This document shows positions 8,733 to 17,319 of a stretch of 64,000 bases of DNA, in pieces (positions within the stretch are counted from its first letter, which is position 1; each line of letters opens with the position of its first letter). The notes beneath the pieces were generated by a model that ran no database searches, was not told the DNA's origin, and worked only from the letters and a program-made list of their open reading frames with translations. Where the stretch lies: contig CAZTTS010000004.1 of assembly GCA_964616165.1 (NCBI GenBank), forward strand, positions 19,588 to 83,587. Reading direction: 5' to 3'. The position numbers and the translations under genes were made by a program. Origin of the DNA: CAZCCM01 sp964616165. GTDB lineage: Bacteria > Bacillota > Clostridia > TANB77 > CAG-508.

Positions 8733-10592
8733 TTATTTGTCTTCTTTTTCTTCTTCTGCTTCTTCTTCGCTTTCTACTGCTTCTGCATCATACACGCTTT
8801 CTTCTTCGCTAGCTTCATCAGTAGTTTCCGCTGTAGCTTCTTGATTCTCTTGTGCAGCTTGTGAATATAGTTTTTCTGAAACAGCATAAAATGCTTGTTG
8901 TAATTTTTCTGAAGCTTCTTTAATAGCATCTACATCATTACCTTCTAATACTTTTTTAGTATTATCTATTTCAACTTGTATTTTGTCTTTTTCTTCAGCA
9001 GATAGTTTGTCACCTAAATCTACTAAAGTTTTTTCACTACTATATACTAAGCTTTCTGCATTATTTTTAACTTCAATTTCATTTTTTCTTTTCTTGTCTT
9101 CAGCAGCATGCTCTTCTGCTTCTTTAATAGCTTTTTCAATATCTTCCTCTGTAAGATTTGAAGATGAAGTTATTGCTACATTTTGAGTATTTCCTGTTGA
9201 TTGATCTTTTGCAGATACATTAACTATACCATTAGCATCTATATCAAAAGTAACTTCAATTTGTGGTATTCCTCTTGGAGCTGGTGGAATTCCTGTTAAT
9301 TGGAACCTACCTAGTGTTTTATTATCTGCTGCCATTTCTCTTTCACCTTGTAGTACATGAACTTCAACTGAAGTTTGTCCATCTGCTGCTGTTGAGAATA
9401 TTTGTGATTTTTTAGTTGGTATTGTTGTATTTCTTTCAATTAATTTTGTAAACACACCACCATAAGTTTCAATTCCTAATGATAATGGCGTAACATCTAA
9501 TAATACAAGACCATCAACATCTCCTCCTAAAACTCCTGCTTGAACAGCCGCACCTAAAGCAACACATTCATCCGGATTAATTGTTTTATTTGGACCTTTT
9601 TTAGTGATTTTCTTTACCTCTTCTTGAACTAAAGGAACCTTAGTTGATCCTCCAACTAATATTACTTCATCTAAATCATCTGATGTAATTTTAGCTTCTT
9701 TTAAAGCATCATTAACTGGTGCTATTGTTTTTTCTACTAAAGGTCTAATTAATTCTTCAAATTTTGATTTTGTTAATTTTAAATTTAAATGTTTTGGTCC
9801 ATTAGCATCTGCTGTAATAAAAGGAAGATTAATATCTGTTTCTCCAACAGTTGATAATTCTATTTTTGCCTGTTCTGCAGCTTCTTTTAATCTTTGCATA
9901 GCCATTTTGTCAGCTGATAAATCAATTCCACTTGTTTTCTTAAATTCAGCAACTAAGTATGCTATAACTTTATCGTCAAAGTCATCTCCACCTAGTTTAT
10001 TGTTACCACTAGTTGCTAAAACTTGGAATACTCCGTCACCTATATCTAGAATAGATACGTCAAATGTTCCCCCACCTAAGTCATAAATAAGTACTTTTTT
10101 ATCATTTGCTCCTTTATCAATTCCATAAGCTAATGCTGCTGCTGTTGGCTCATTGATTATTCTTAAAACGTCAAGACCCGCTATCTTACCAGCATCTTTA
10201 GTAGCTTGTCTCTGAGCATCTGTAAAATATGCAGGAGTAGTAATAACAGCTTTAGTCACTTTTTGTCCTAAATAATTTTCAGCATCTTCTTTTAATTTAG
10301 TAATTATCATTGCTGAAACTTCAGGCGCTGTAAATTCTTCTCCTTGTACTTTAAATTTCTTTTTCGAACCCATATCTCTTTTAACAGATAATACAGTGTT
10401 TTCTGGATTAGTTACTGCTTGTCTTTTAGCAATTTGTCCTACTAATCTTTCTCCTTCTTTAGTAAATGCAACTACAGATGGTGTAGTTCTTTCGTTAGTT
10501 TCTCTATTAGGAATAACTACTGGCTTACCACCTTCCATAACTGCAACACAAGAATTTGTTGTTCCCAAATCAATTCCTATAATTTTGCTCAT
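8733..10592 (-). CDS. dnaK: Chaperone protein DnaK (Hsp70)
   Basis: 619 residues starting MSKIIGIDLGTTNSCVAVMEG. The ATPase domain shows YDLGGGTFDVSILD near 195 and LVGGSTKVPLVQ near 335, the linker VLLDVTPLSLGIET near 385, then the substrate domain and a helical lid. The C-terminal tail is strongly acidic and ends EEKEDK, as usual for DnaK. AAGAGGAGGT precedes the ATG. The 100-base gap to grpE is nearly pure purine on the transcribed strand and has no terminator, so both are read from the hrcA promoter. Confidence 0.98.
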   Translation of the reverse strand: MSKIIGIDLGTTNSCVAVMEGGKPVVIPNRETNERTTPSVVAFTKEGERLVGQIAKRQAVTNPENTVLSVKRDMGSKKKFKVQGEEFTAPEVSAMIITKLKEDAENYLGQKVTKAVITTPAYFTDAQRQATKDAGKIAGLDVLRIINEPTAAALAYGIDKGANDKKVLIYDLGGGTFDVSILDIGDGVFQVLATSGNNKLGGDDFDDKVIAYLVAEFKKTSGIDLSADKMAMQRLKEAAEQAKIELSTVGETDINLPFITADANGPKHLNLKLTKSKFEELIRPLVEKTIAPVNDALKEAKITSDDLDEVILVGGSTKVPLVQEEVKKITKKGPNKTINPDECVALGAAVQAGVLGGDVDGLVLLDVTPLSLGIETYGGVFTKLIERNTTIPTKKSQIFSTAADGQTSVEVHVLQGEREMAADNKTLGRFQLTGIPPAPRGIPQIEVTFDIDANGIVNVSAKDQSTGNTQNVAITSSSNLTEEDIEKAIKEAEEHAAEDKKRKNEIEVKNNAESLVYSSEKTLVDLGDKLSAEEKDKIQVEIDNTKKVLEGNDVDAIKEASEKLQQAFYAVSEKLYSQAAQENQEATAETTDEASEEESVYDAEAVESEEEAEEEKEDK

Positions 10593-10692
10593 TTTTACCT
10601 CCTCTTGGTATTTTTCTTTCTTATTTATTTTTTATTTTTTTTATTTTCTATTTCTTTTTTTTATTATTTTTGTTTTCTATTTCTTTATATAT

Positions 10693-11208
10693 TTACTTTT
10701 GTACTATAACCATTGAATGACGTATAACTTGATCTCCCAACTTATATCCTTTTCTAAATGTTTCTACAATCATTCCAGATTCTAAACCTGAATCTTCTAC
10801 CATTGTAATAGCGTCATGTATCTCTGGATCAAACTTTTTGCCATCAGTTAATATTTCACTTACACCTAAAGACTGTAGATAATCTTCAAATTGTTTAAAT
10901 ATTAAACTTATTCCTGCCTTATATGAATCATCATTTGAATCACTTTCCTTAGCTTTTTCAAAACTATCTAAAACTGGTAGAAAACCCATTAATATATTTG
11001 CTTTAGCGTTTTCATAAGTTTTTATACTTTCTTTTTCAGTTCTTTTTTTGTAATTTTCAAACTCAGCATACATTCTTTTATATCTATCATCAATTTCTTC
11101 AAATTGTTGTTTGTATAAAGCTGCTTCATTATCTGGCATATCTTCAACTGTTTCCTCTTTTATTTTTTCTTCTTTTTCTTTTTCTTGTTCTGTAACTTCT
11201 TTTTGCAT
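10693..11208 (-). CDS. grpE: Nucleotide exchange factor GrpE
   Basis: 171 residues: an acidic N-terminal tail and long coiled coil (about 30-95), then the compact beta domain with FDPEIHDAITMVEDSG and the C-terminal GYKLGDQVIRHSMVIVQK typical of GrpE. It releases ADP from DnaK. The ribosome site TAGGAGGAAGA lies directly behind the hrcA stop, eight bases away, which supports co-translation with the repressor. Confidence 0.96.
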   Translation of the reverse strand: MQKEVTEQEKEKEEKIKEETVEDMPDNEAALYKQQFEEIDDRYKRMYAEFENYKKRTEKESIKTYENAKANILMGFLPVLDSFEKAKESDSNDDSYKAGISLIFKQFEDYLQSLGVSEILTDGKKFDPEIHDAITMVEDSGLESGMIVETFRKGYKLGDQVIRHSMVIVQK

Positions 11209-11216
11209 TCTTCCTC

Positions 11217-12233
11217 CTAATCCTCTTCTTTATTTAATGTTTGAGCCATCTTTTTCATTATTGCCATAACTCTAGAATAATTCATCCTAGTCGGCCCCAA
11301 TATTCCTATTGTTCCAACACTTTTATCATTAAGTTTTCCCGACATTGTAACTAAACTAAAGTCTTTTAATTCTGCCATTTCATTTTCATCTCCAATATAT
11401 ACTGTTATTTCAGCAGAAGTTTGAGGTAATGATAATAATTCTTTAAAAGACTCTTTTTCATCTAAAACATTTAAAAGATTATCAAAAACTTTTTCATCTT
11501 TAAATTCAGGGAATTTAAAAATTTTTGAAGTACCTTTCAAATAAACTCTTTCTGGGTCACTTAATATTCTATTTAATTCTTTAATTACTTTTTTAATAAT
11601 TTGTGCAGAAACCTTAACTTCTTCTATTATATAGTCTTCTACTTTACCATCTATAGTAGACAAAGGTTTGCCAATTAATTTCTTTTTAAAAATATGTTTT
11701 AAGTCTTGAACTATTTCAGTAGTTATATGATCATCAAATTTTATAATCGCTTCTTTTATAACTCCACATTCCGTTAAGATTATTGTCATTAAATTTGTAT
11801 CACCCAGTAGTATAAATTCAACATCTTTTATTGCATCTTCTGCCATATCTGGACCAACAGCAATACTTGTATAATGAGTTAATTCAGACAATGTTGTTGA
11901 GGCTACATTTAAGAATTCATCTAGGGTAGATGATTTATCAAACAATATATCTCTAATTAAAGAGACTTCTTCTTTAGAAAGCTCTGCTTCTTCAACTAAT
12001 TTATCTACATAATATCTATATCCTAATTCTGAAGGTATTCTTCCTGCAGATAAATATGGTTTTTGTATTAAGCCTATTTTTTCTAATTCTGCCATTTCAT
12101 TTCTAATAGTAGCACTACTAAAATTAATAGGATACTTAGAAATTAAAACAGCTGAACTAACTGGTTCTGCAGTATCAATATATTCTTCTATTATAGCTTT
12201 AAGAATTATTTCTTTTCTTTTGTCTATATTCAA
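11217..12233 (-). CDS. hrcA: Heat-inducible transcription repressor HrcA
   Basis: 338 residues from a TTG start at 12233. An upstream in-frame TTG at 12254 can be ruled out: it would sit on the predicted transcription start and in front of GGGAGG, which is correctly spaced (nine bases) for the 12233 codon. The N terminus then reads MNIDKRKEIILKAIIEEYI, as in the family, with a winged helix (SSATIRNEMAELEKIGLI) and a GAF-like C-terminal half ending GILGPTRMNYSRVMAIM. HrcA represses class I heat-shock genes by binding CIRCE and is kept active by GroE. A variant CIRCE overlaps its own promoter, so self-control is expected. Confidence 0.95.
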   Translation of the reverse strand: MNIDKRKEIILKAIIEEYIDTAEPVSSAVLISKYPINFSSATIRNEMAELEKIGLIQKPYLSAGRIPSELGYRYYVDKLVEEAELSKEEVSLIRDILFDKSSTLDEFLNVASTTLSELTHYTSIAVGPDMAEDAIKDVEFILLGDTNLMTIILTECGVIKEAIIKFDDHITTEIVQDLKHIFKKKLIGKPLSTIDGKVEDYIIEEVKVSAQIIKKVIKELNRILSDPERVYLKGTSKIFKFPEFKDEKVFDNLLNVLDEKESFKELLSLPQTSAEITVYIGDENEMAELKDFSLVTMSGKLNDKSVGTIGILGPTRMNYSRVMAIMKKMAQTLNKEED

Positions 12234-12262
12234 ATTAGCAGTCCTCCCTGGCAACTGATAAT

Positions 12263-12291
12263 ATTTTACATTTATTTTGGCAGTCTGTCAA
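12263..12291 (-). promoter_or_regulatory. Sigma-A promoter of the hrcA-grpE-dnaK-dnaJ operon
   Basis: On the minus strand a perfect TTGACA (12286-12291), a 17-bp spacer and TAAAAT (12263-12268). The predicted start lies near 12256, just ahead of the GGGAGG ribosome site of hrcA. Confidence 0.8.
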
Positions 12292-12303
12292 GTCAATTGC
12301 CAA
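12277..12303 (-). promoter_or_regulatory. CIRCE-like operator of HrcA
   Basis: An inverted repeat TTGGCA-N15-TGCCAA, total 27 bp, the exact length of CIRCE (TTAGCACTC-N9-GAGTGCTAA). The outer bases agree except for A to G at position 3 of each arm; the inner three bases of each arm are poorly conserved. It overlaps the -35 box and the spacer. Confidence 0.65.
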
Positions 12304-12366
12304 ATTTTTTTATTTTTTTTATAAAAGATTGATTTAAATGGCTTTCATGTGTTTAAGCACATAAAA

Positions 12367-12385
12367 AAGAAGGCTCAACCTTCTT
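12367..12385 (-). terminator. Intrinsic terminator
   Basis: AAGAAGG and CCTTCTT around a five-base loop, followed on the minus strand by TTTTTATG. It serves the small membrane protein gene at 12463-12675. Confidence 0.8.
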
Positions 12386-12462
12386 TATTTTTTGTTATTA
12401 TCATTAATTTCTATTTTTAAAACATATTTACTTTAATTTCACATTTAAAATTTAAAAAGACT

Positions 12463-12675
12463 TTAAAGTACGAAACGCCCTACTATCATAAAAAATGTGG
12501 TAGCTACAGCAAAAATTGTTAGAGAAACACCAACTATTGTTAAAGTTATTATAATTTTTGATGCCATTGCCATCTCTTCTGTTGTTGTTTCTTCATTAAC
12601 TTTTTTTGGACTCTTCTTAACTTTTTCAACTTTTTTTGTTTCTTTTACTTTTTTTTCTTTTGTTTCTTTTTTCAT
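12463..12675 (-). CDS. Small membrane protein with Lys-rich N terminus
   Basis: 70 residues. The first ~35 are almost only Lys, Glu, Val and Thr (KKVEKVKKSPKKVNEET) and the rest is one long hydrophobic helix (about 38-68). AAGGTGG lies upstream of the ATG and a terminator follows, so it looks like a real gene. Family unknown. It sits 56 bases downstream of cmk. A basic cytoplasmic tail plus one helix could bind acidic partners or nucleic acid at the membrane, but this is speculation. Confidence 0.65.
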   Translation of the reverse strand: MKKETKEKKVKETKKVEKVKKSPKKVNEETTTEEMAMASKIIITLTIVGVSLTIFAVATTFFMIVGRFVL

Positions 12676-12731
12676 ATTTCATCCACCTTTTCTTTTGTTT
12701 ATTATATTTTATACTATATAAATTATTTTAT

Positions 12732-13424
12732 CTACATTCTTGATTTTATTATATCTAATAAAATATGAAATGTCTCTTCTTCCGTTTGATTTGTATTATC
12801 TACCAAAACAGCATCATCTGCTTGTTTTAAAGCACCTATTTCTTTATTATACATATCATTATAATCTCTAGCTTTTAAATTTTCTAGTACTTCTTCAAAA
12901 GTCATATTATTTTGTTTTGTTATTTTATTTTGTTCAAATCTTCTTTTTGCTCTAATTTCTGGATCTGCAGTTAAAAATATCTTTATATCAGCATTAGGAA
13001 AAACATATGTGCCAATATCTCTTCCATCCATTATTATATTTTTACCTACAGCATACTCTCTAGTAAAGTCTGTAACAAATAGCCTGATTGTTGTATTAGA
13101 AGAGACAAAAGATACATGTTTTGTAGTTTCTTTATCTCTTATTCTTTTTGTTACATCATTTCCATTCAAATAATAATTTTGAACTTTTTCGCCATTTATT
13201 TTTATTGTTTCTACTCTAATATCTAAAGAATTTAATAATATATTTAATTTATCTAAATTTTCTTTACTATTATCATTATAGTCAAATTTTTCTTCTAGTA
13301 TTGCTATAGTAATAGTTCTATATATAGCTCCTGTATCTAGTGTTTCTAAATCTAATTCTTCACTTAATAATTTAACCATCTCACCTTTCCCTGAAGCTAC
13401 AGGTCCATCAATTGCAATTATCAT
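12732..13424 (-). CDS. cmk: Cytidylate kinase
   Basis: 230 residues with an N-terminal P loop IAIDGPVASGKGEMVKLL, the CMP-binding TLDTGAIYR segment near 30, MDGRDIGTYVFPNADIKIFL near 140, and ARRRFEQ-type lid (RAKRRFEQNK). This is the standard bacterial CMP/dCMP kinase that feeds CTP and dCTP pools. The length is normal for the family. The P loop has V-A-S-G-K-G in place of the usual P-A-G-S-G-K order, as is normal in Cmk. Confidence 0.95.
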   Translation of the reverse strand: MIIAIDGPVASGKGEMVKLLSEELDLETLDTGAIYRTITIAILEEKFDYNDNSKENLDKLNILLNSLDIRVETIKINGEKVQNYYLNGNDVTKRIRDKETTKHVSFVSSNTTIRLFVTDFTREYAVGKNIIMDGRDIGTYVFPNADIKIFLTADPEIRAKRRFEQNKITKQNNMTFEEVLENLKARDYNDMYNKEIGALKQADDAVLVDNTNQTEEETFHILLDIIKSRM

Positions 13425-13536
13425 ATTATTTTAAATCCCTTCTATATTTTAGTTATATTTATATTTATAATATCTTTCTATTCTTAATATTTATATTTAT
13501 ATTTATGTATAAATGTAAATGTAAATATATATAAAA

Positions 13537-13553
13537 AAGAAGTTGATCTTCTT
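13537..13553 (-). terminator. Intrinsic terminator overlapping the stop codon of the P-loop/Asp23 gene
   Basis: AAGAAG and CTTCTT with a five-base loop, followed by TTTTTTATAT on the minus strand. The 5' arm includes part of the TAA stop codon at 13552-13554. Confidence 0.75.
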
Positions 13554-14436
13554 AAGTTACAATATCTTTAACTTTAACATCAACTTCTAAAACATTCATA
13601 GCAGTAATATTTTCTAATTCTTCTTTTATTTTATTTTTAAACTTATCTACTATATTAATTATATTATACCCATACATAACTGTAATTTCTGCATATATTT
13701 TTAAACCTTCTTCTTCTACAGCTATTTTATCTACTCTCAATTTGCTAGTAGCTATTATGCCTTCTGTTGTTTCTGAAATCATATCAACTATATCTCTAAA
13801 AACTGAGTCAGAAATAGTAAATTTGCCAAGATAGCTAAATGTTGGTCTAATTATACTTCTATCAGCTACAGGATATGGATTTTTATCTTTTTTCGTTCTA
13901 AATACTTGTAATGGATCTAAAATTATACCCGAAAAATCTTTCTTTATTTCAAATGTAGGAACAGGAACAACATGTTTTCCTTGAGTTTTCCTAATTTTCT
14001 TAGCCATTTGCATTTCTTCTTCAGAAGAAACATCTTCTATTCTAATTATTTTAGAAAACTCTGGAAGTGTTAAATTAGTTTTTATTCTATTTAGCATTTC
14101 ATCTGAAGTTCCAAGAATAAGTAGTGATTTTACTTTATATTTCCTAAAAGCCTTTTTCATTTCTTCTTGTTCTTCTTTAGTAGAAAAAATTGCATCTCTA
14201 ACAGTTTGAACTTTAGTAGCTGCCTTTTTAGCAGATTTACCAGCTAATACAATATTACCTCTAATAAGTAGTCCATCATCAATAATACATTGAATATTGT
14301 TTTCTGCTGCAACAGCTTGAGCTTTAAAACTTTTTCCTGTTCCAGAAGAACCAATAAAGGCATAAACCTTCATGTTTTTTAATTGATAAGGAAGAAAACT
14401 TCCTATTCCAATACTGATATTAGGTTTTCCCATCAT
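13552..14436 (-). CDS. P-loop NTPase fused to a Gls24/Asp23-like domain
   Basis: 294 residues. Residues 23-40 read MKVYAFIGSSGTGKSFKA, a clear Walker A. The first two thirds form a small P-loop domain with a hydrophobic strand SLLILGTSDEM. The last ~110 residues (TFSYLGKFTISDSVFRDIVDMI, then strand pairs and ITAMNVLEVDVKVKDI) resemble the Asp23/Gls24 envelope-stress family. That family forms filaments or membrane-linked assemblies in Gram-positives. No transmembrane segment is seen. It starts at 14436 (ATGATG, AAAGG upstream), 25 bases after ileS, and a terminator overlaps its stop. The fold call of the first part is firm; the second part is by pattern and should be checked by profile search. 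Confidence 0.7.
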   Translation of the reverse strand: MMGKPNISIGIGSFLPYQLKNMKVYAFIGSSGTGKSFKAQAVAAENNIQCIIDDGLLIRGNIVLAGKSAKKAATKVQTVRDAIFSTKEEQEEMKKAFRKYKVKSLLILGTSDEMLNRIKTNLTLPEFSKIIRIEDVSSEEEMQMAKKIRKTQGKHVVPVPTFEIKKDFSGIILDPLQVFRTKKDKNPYPVADRSIIRPTFSYLGKFTISDSVFRDIVDMISETTEGIIATSKLRVDKIAVEEEGLKIYAEITVMYGYNIINIVDKFKNKIKEELENITAMNVLEVDVKVKDIVT

Positions 14437-14461
14437 CTACCTTTCTTATTATACTACTATC

Positions 14462-17260
14462 TTATTTTTCTAATACTGTTCTACATCTTTTGCAAAGTTC
14501 TAATTCTTTATCAAAATCTTTTTCATTTTCATATTTCCAACATCTTGCACATTTAAAACCCTTTGTTCTTTTAACTTCTGCCTTTAATTCTTTACCACTT
14601 TTAATTTCAACTTCTGAAACAATAAAGAAATCTATTAGAAAATCATTATATTTATTAATCAAAGATTTAACTTCTTCTGTAATGATTAAAGTAACTTTAG
14701 CTTCTAAAGATTGTCCTATTACTTTTTCTGCTCTTGCATCTTCTAATTCTTTTAAAACAATATCTCTTATTTTTAATAATTCCTTAAAGTCTTTATTAAT
14801 ATCTAGATTATTCCATTCACTTTGAACTTTTGGAAAAGATTCTAACATTACTGAATCAGTGTTTTCACTTTCAAGTTTAGGAATATATTTCCAAATTTCT
14901 TCTGCTGTAAAAGGTATAATAAGTGCAAACATTTTAACTAATGCTGATAATATTTTGTATAATGTGTCTTGTGCAGCTAATCTCTTATTCGGTTCTTCAC
15001 AATATAGTCTATCTTTTATAATATCAAAATATATTGTACTCATATCTACTGTGCAGAATTGATTTATTTCATGGAAAGCTTTTGAAAACTCAAATTTATT
15101 ATAATGTTTATCAAAAGATGTTATTAATTTATGTAACCTATACAAAGCCCATTTATCAACTTCTTCTAAATCTTTATATTCAACTTGAGATTTATTTGAG
15201 TCATATTCATTAATATTTCCTAAAATAAATCTTGAAGTATTTCTCATTTTCCTATAATTTTCAGCTAATTGTTTAAATAAATTTTCTGATACAGCTACAT
15301 CTGTAACAAAATCTGAAGATAAAACCCAAAGTCTTAAAATGTCTGCTCCATATCTATTCGAAATATCTAAAGGTGAAATAACATTACCAATAGATTTACT
15401 CATTTTTCTTCCATGTTCATCAACAACCATTCCATTTGTTAAAACTTCTTTATATGGCGCTTCATTTGTTGTTGCAACTGATGTTAAAAGCGAAGATTGG
15501 AACCATCCTCTATATTGATCATTACCCTCTAAATATAGGTCTGCTTTAGGTAAACCTCTAAGTTTTGTTACTGAACGATGTGTTGAACCTGAGTCGAACC
15601 ATACATCCATAATATCTTTTTCTTTAATAAAGCTTGTACTACCACATTTACATTTAGCATTTTCTGGCATTAAGTACTCAACATCTTTTTCATACCAAAT
15701 ATTGGAACCATGTTCTCTAAATAATTCTTCAACTTTAGTTAATGATTCTTTTGTTATATATGGCTCATTACAATCTTTACAATAAAAGATAGGTAATGGC
15801 ACTCCCCAAGTTCTTTGTCTAGAAATACACCAATCTGCTCTTTCTTTAATCATGTCATACATTCTAGCTTCACCCCAAGCAGGATGCCACTTTACTTTCT
15901 TAATTTCTTCTAATGTTTGTTTTGAAAAACCATCTATAGATGCAAACCACTGATCTGTCGCTCTATATACAATTGGACTTTTACATCTCCAACAATGTGG
16001 ATATGAATGTAGGATACTATCAGCAGTAATTAAATAGTTATTTTCTCCCAACCATTTTATAATTTCTTTATCAGATTTAGCATAATACATATCATTAAAT
16101 ATTCCAGCTGTATCTCTTTGTACTCCTTTAGAATCCAATGGAACAACAATATCTAAACCGTATTTTTGTGACATTAAATAGTCTTCTTTACCATAACCTG
16201 GAGCTGTATGAACAAGTCCAGTTCCTGATTCTTTATCAACTTGTAAAGTATCATCTGAGCCTAAAAGAATTGGAGATACTCTATCCATAAATGGATGAGA
16301 ATACTTAATATTCTCTAGAGCTTCACCCTTTAGCGTTTTTATTATCTTATATTCAACTATATTAAAACTTTGTTTTAATTCATCTAAATGATCTTTTAAT
16401 ATTAATATTTTTTCTTCTATTAAATCTTCTTCAAACTCTTTTTTTTCTACATTGATTTTTTTTCTTTTCAAGTCTAAAATTATATAATCATATTTAGGAT
16501 TAACTGTAATAGCCATATTCCCTGGCAATGTCCACGGTGTTGTCGTCCAAATAACTGCAGAAACATCTTTTAAGTCTTTATCTTTCGCTTCTACTATTGG
16601 AAATTTTACATATACAGAAGGTGATTTTATATCTTTATATTCAATTTCTGCTTCAGCTAATGCTGTTTCACAATCAGTACACCAATACACAGGTTTTAGG
16701 CCTTTATATATATATCCATTTAAAAACATTGTTCCAAAAACATTAATTTGTTCTGCTTCCATCTCAGGTTGGTATGTAATATATGGATTATCCCAATCAC
16801 CCAGTACACCTAAACGTTTAAACCCATCAGTTTGAATATCAACAAATTCTGCAGCAAAATCTCGACAAGTATCTCTAAAAACATTAACTGGGATTTCATC
16901 TCTATTTAATTTTAGTTTATCTATTGCCTTTTTCTCTGTTGGTAGACCGTGAGTATCATAACCTGGTATATATGGGGTCCAGAAACCTTTTAAATGCTTA
17001 TATCTAACAATAGTATCTTTTAGTATCTTATTTAGTGCATGTCCCATGTGAATCTCACCATTTGCATATGGTGGGCCATCATGAAGAATATATGGAGTTT
17101 TCCCCATATTTTGATCTAGCATTTTATAATATATTCTTTTTGCCTCAAAAACTTCATCTAAAACATCTGGTTCCATAGTAGGAAGATTCCCTCTCATTGG
17201 AAATTCTGTTTTAGGAAGATTTAAAGTATCTGTATAATTATTTTTCTTTTCTTCTGACAT
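14462..17260 (-). CDS. ileS: Isoleucine-tRNA ligase
   Basis: 932 residues, the size of the bacterial type. HIGH-type motif PYANGEIHMGHAL near 65, KMSKS-type motif GRKMSKSIGN near 600, an inserted CP1 editing domain with TTTPWTLPGN near 240 and TAPGYGKEDYL near 350, and a C-terminal zinc finger CARCWKY...CKRC. It charges tRNA-Ile and edits valine. No T-box is visible upstream; only 59 bases separate it from the glmU-like stop, so it may be transcribed with that gene. Confidence 0.97.
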   Translation of the reverse strand: MSEEKKNNYTDTLNLPKTEFPMRGNLPTMEPDVLDEVFEAKRIYYKMLDQNMGKTPYILHDGPPYANGEIHMGHALNKILKDTIVRYKHLKGFWTPYIPGYDTHGLPTEKKAIDKLKLNRDEIPVNVFRDTCRDFAAEFVDIQTDGFKRLGVLGDWDNPYITYQPEMEAEQINVFGTMFLNGYIYKGLKPVYWCTDCETALAEAEIEYKDIKSPSVYVKFPIVEAKDKDLKDVSAVIWTTTPWTLPGNMAITVNPKYDYIILDLKRKKINVEKKEFEEDLIEEKILILKDHLDELKQSFNIVEYKIIKTLKGEALENIKYSHPFMDRVSPILLGSDDTLQVDKESGTGLVHTAPGYGKEDYLMSQKYGLDIVVPLDSKGVQRDTAGIFNDMYYAKSDKEIIKWLGENNYLITADSILHSYPHCWRCKSPIVYRATDQWFASIDGFSKQTLEEIKKVKWHPAWGEARMYDMIKERADWCISRQRTWGVPLPIFYCKDCNEPYITKESLTKVEELFREHGSNIWYEKDVEYLMPENAKCKCGSTSFIKEKDIMDVWFDSGSTHRSVTKLRGLPKADLYLEGNDQYRGWFQSSLLTSVATTNEAPYKEVLTNGMVVDEHGRKMSKSIGNVISPLDISNRYGADILRLWVLSSDFVTDVAVSENLFKQLAENYRKMRNTSRFILGNINEYDSNKSQVEYKDLEEVDKWALYRLHKLITSFDKHYNKFEFSKAFHEINQFCTVDMSTIYFDIIKDRLYCEEPNKRLAAQDTLYKILSALVKMFALIIPFTAEEIWKYIPKLESENTDSVMLESFPKVQSEWNNLDINKDFKELLKIRDIVLKELEDARAEKVIGQSLEAKVTLIITEEVKSLINKYNDFLIDFFIVSEVEIKSGKELKAEVKRTKGFKCARCWKYENEKDFDKELELCKRCRTVLEK

Positions 17261-17319
17261 TTTTCACCCATTTTATTAAATTTCTGTATAAGATTTTTGT
17301 TTTGTATTCAGCTTTTATA

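Noticed and set aside
17261..17319. T-box leader for ileS, and the same for leuS at 59590-59720
   Set aside because: No AGGGTGGNACCGCG-type element or specifier structure was seen; the gaps are too short or AT-rich only.
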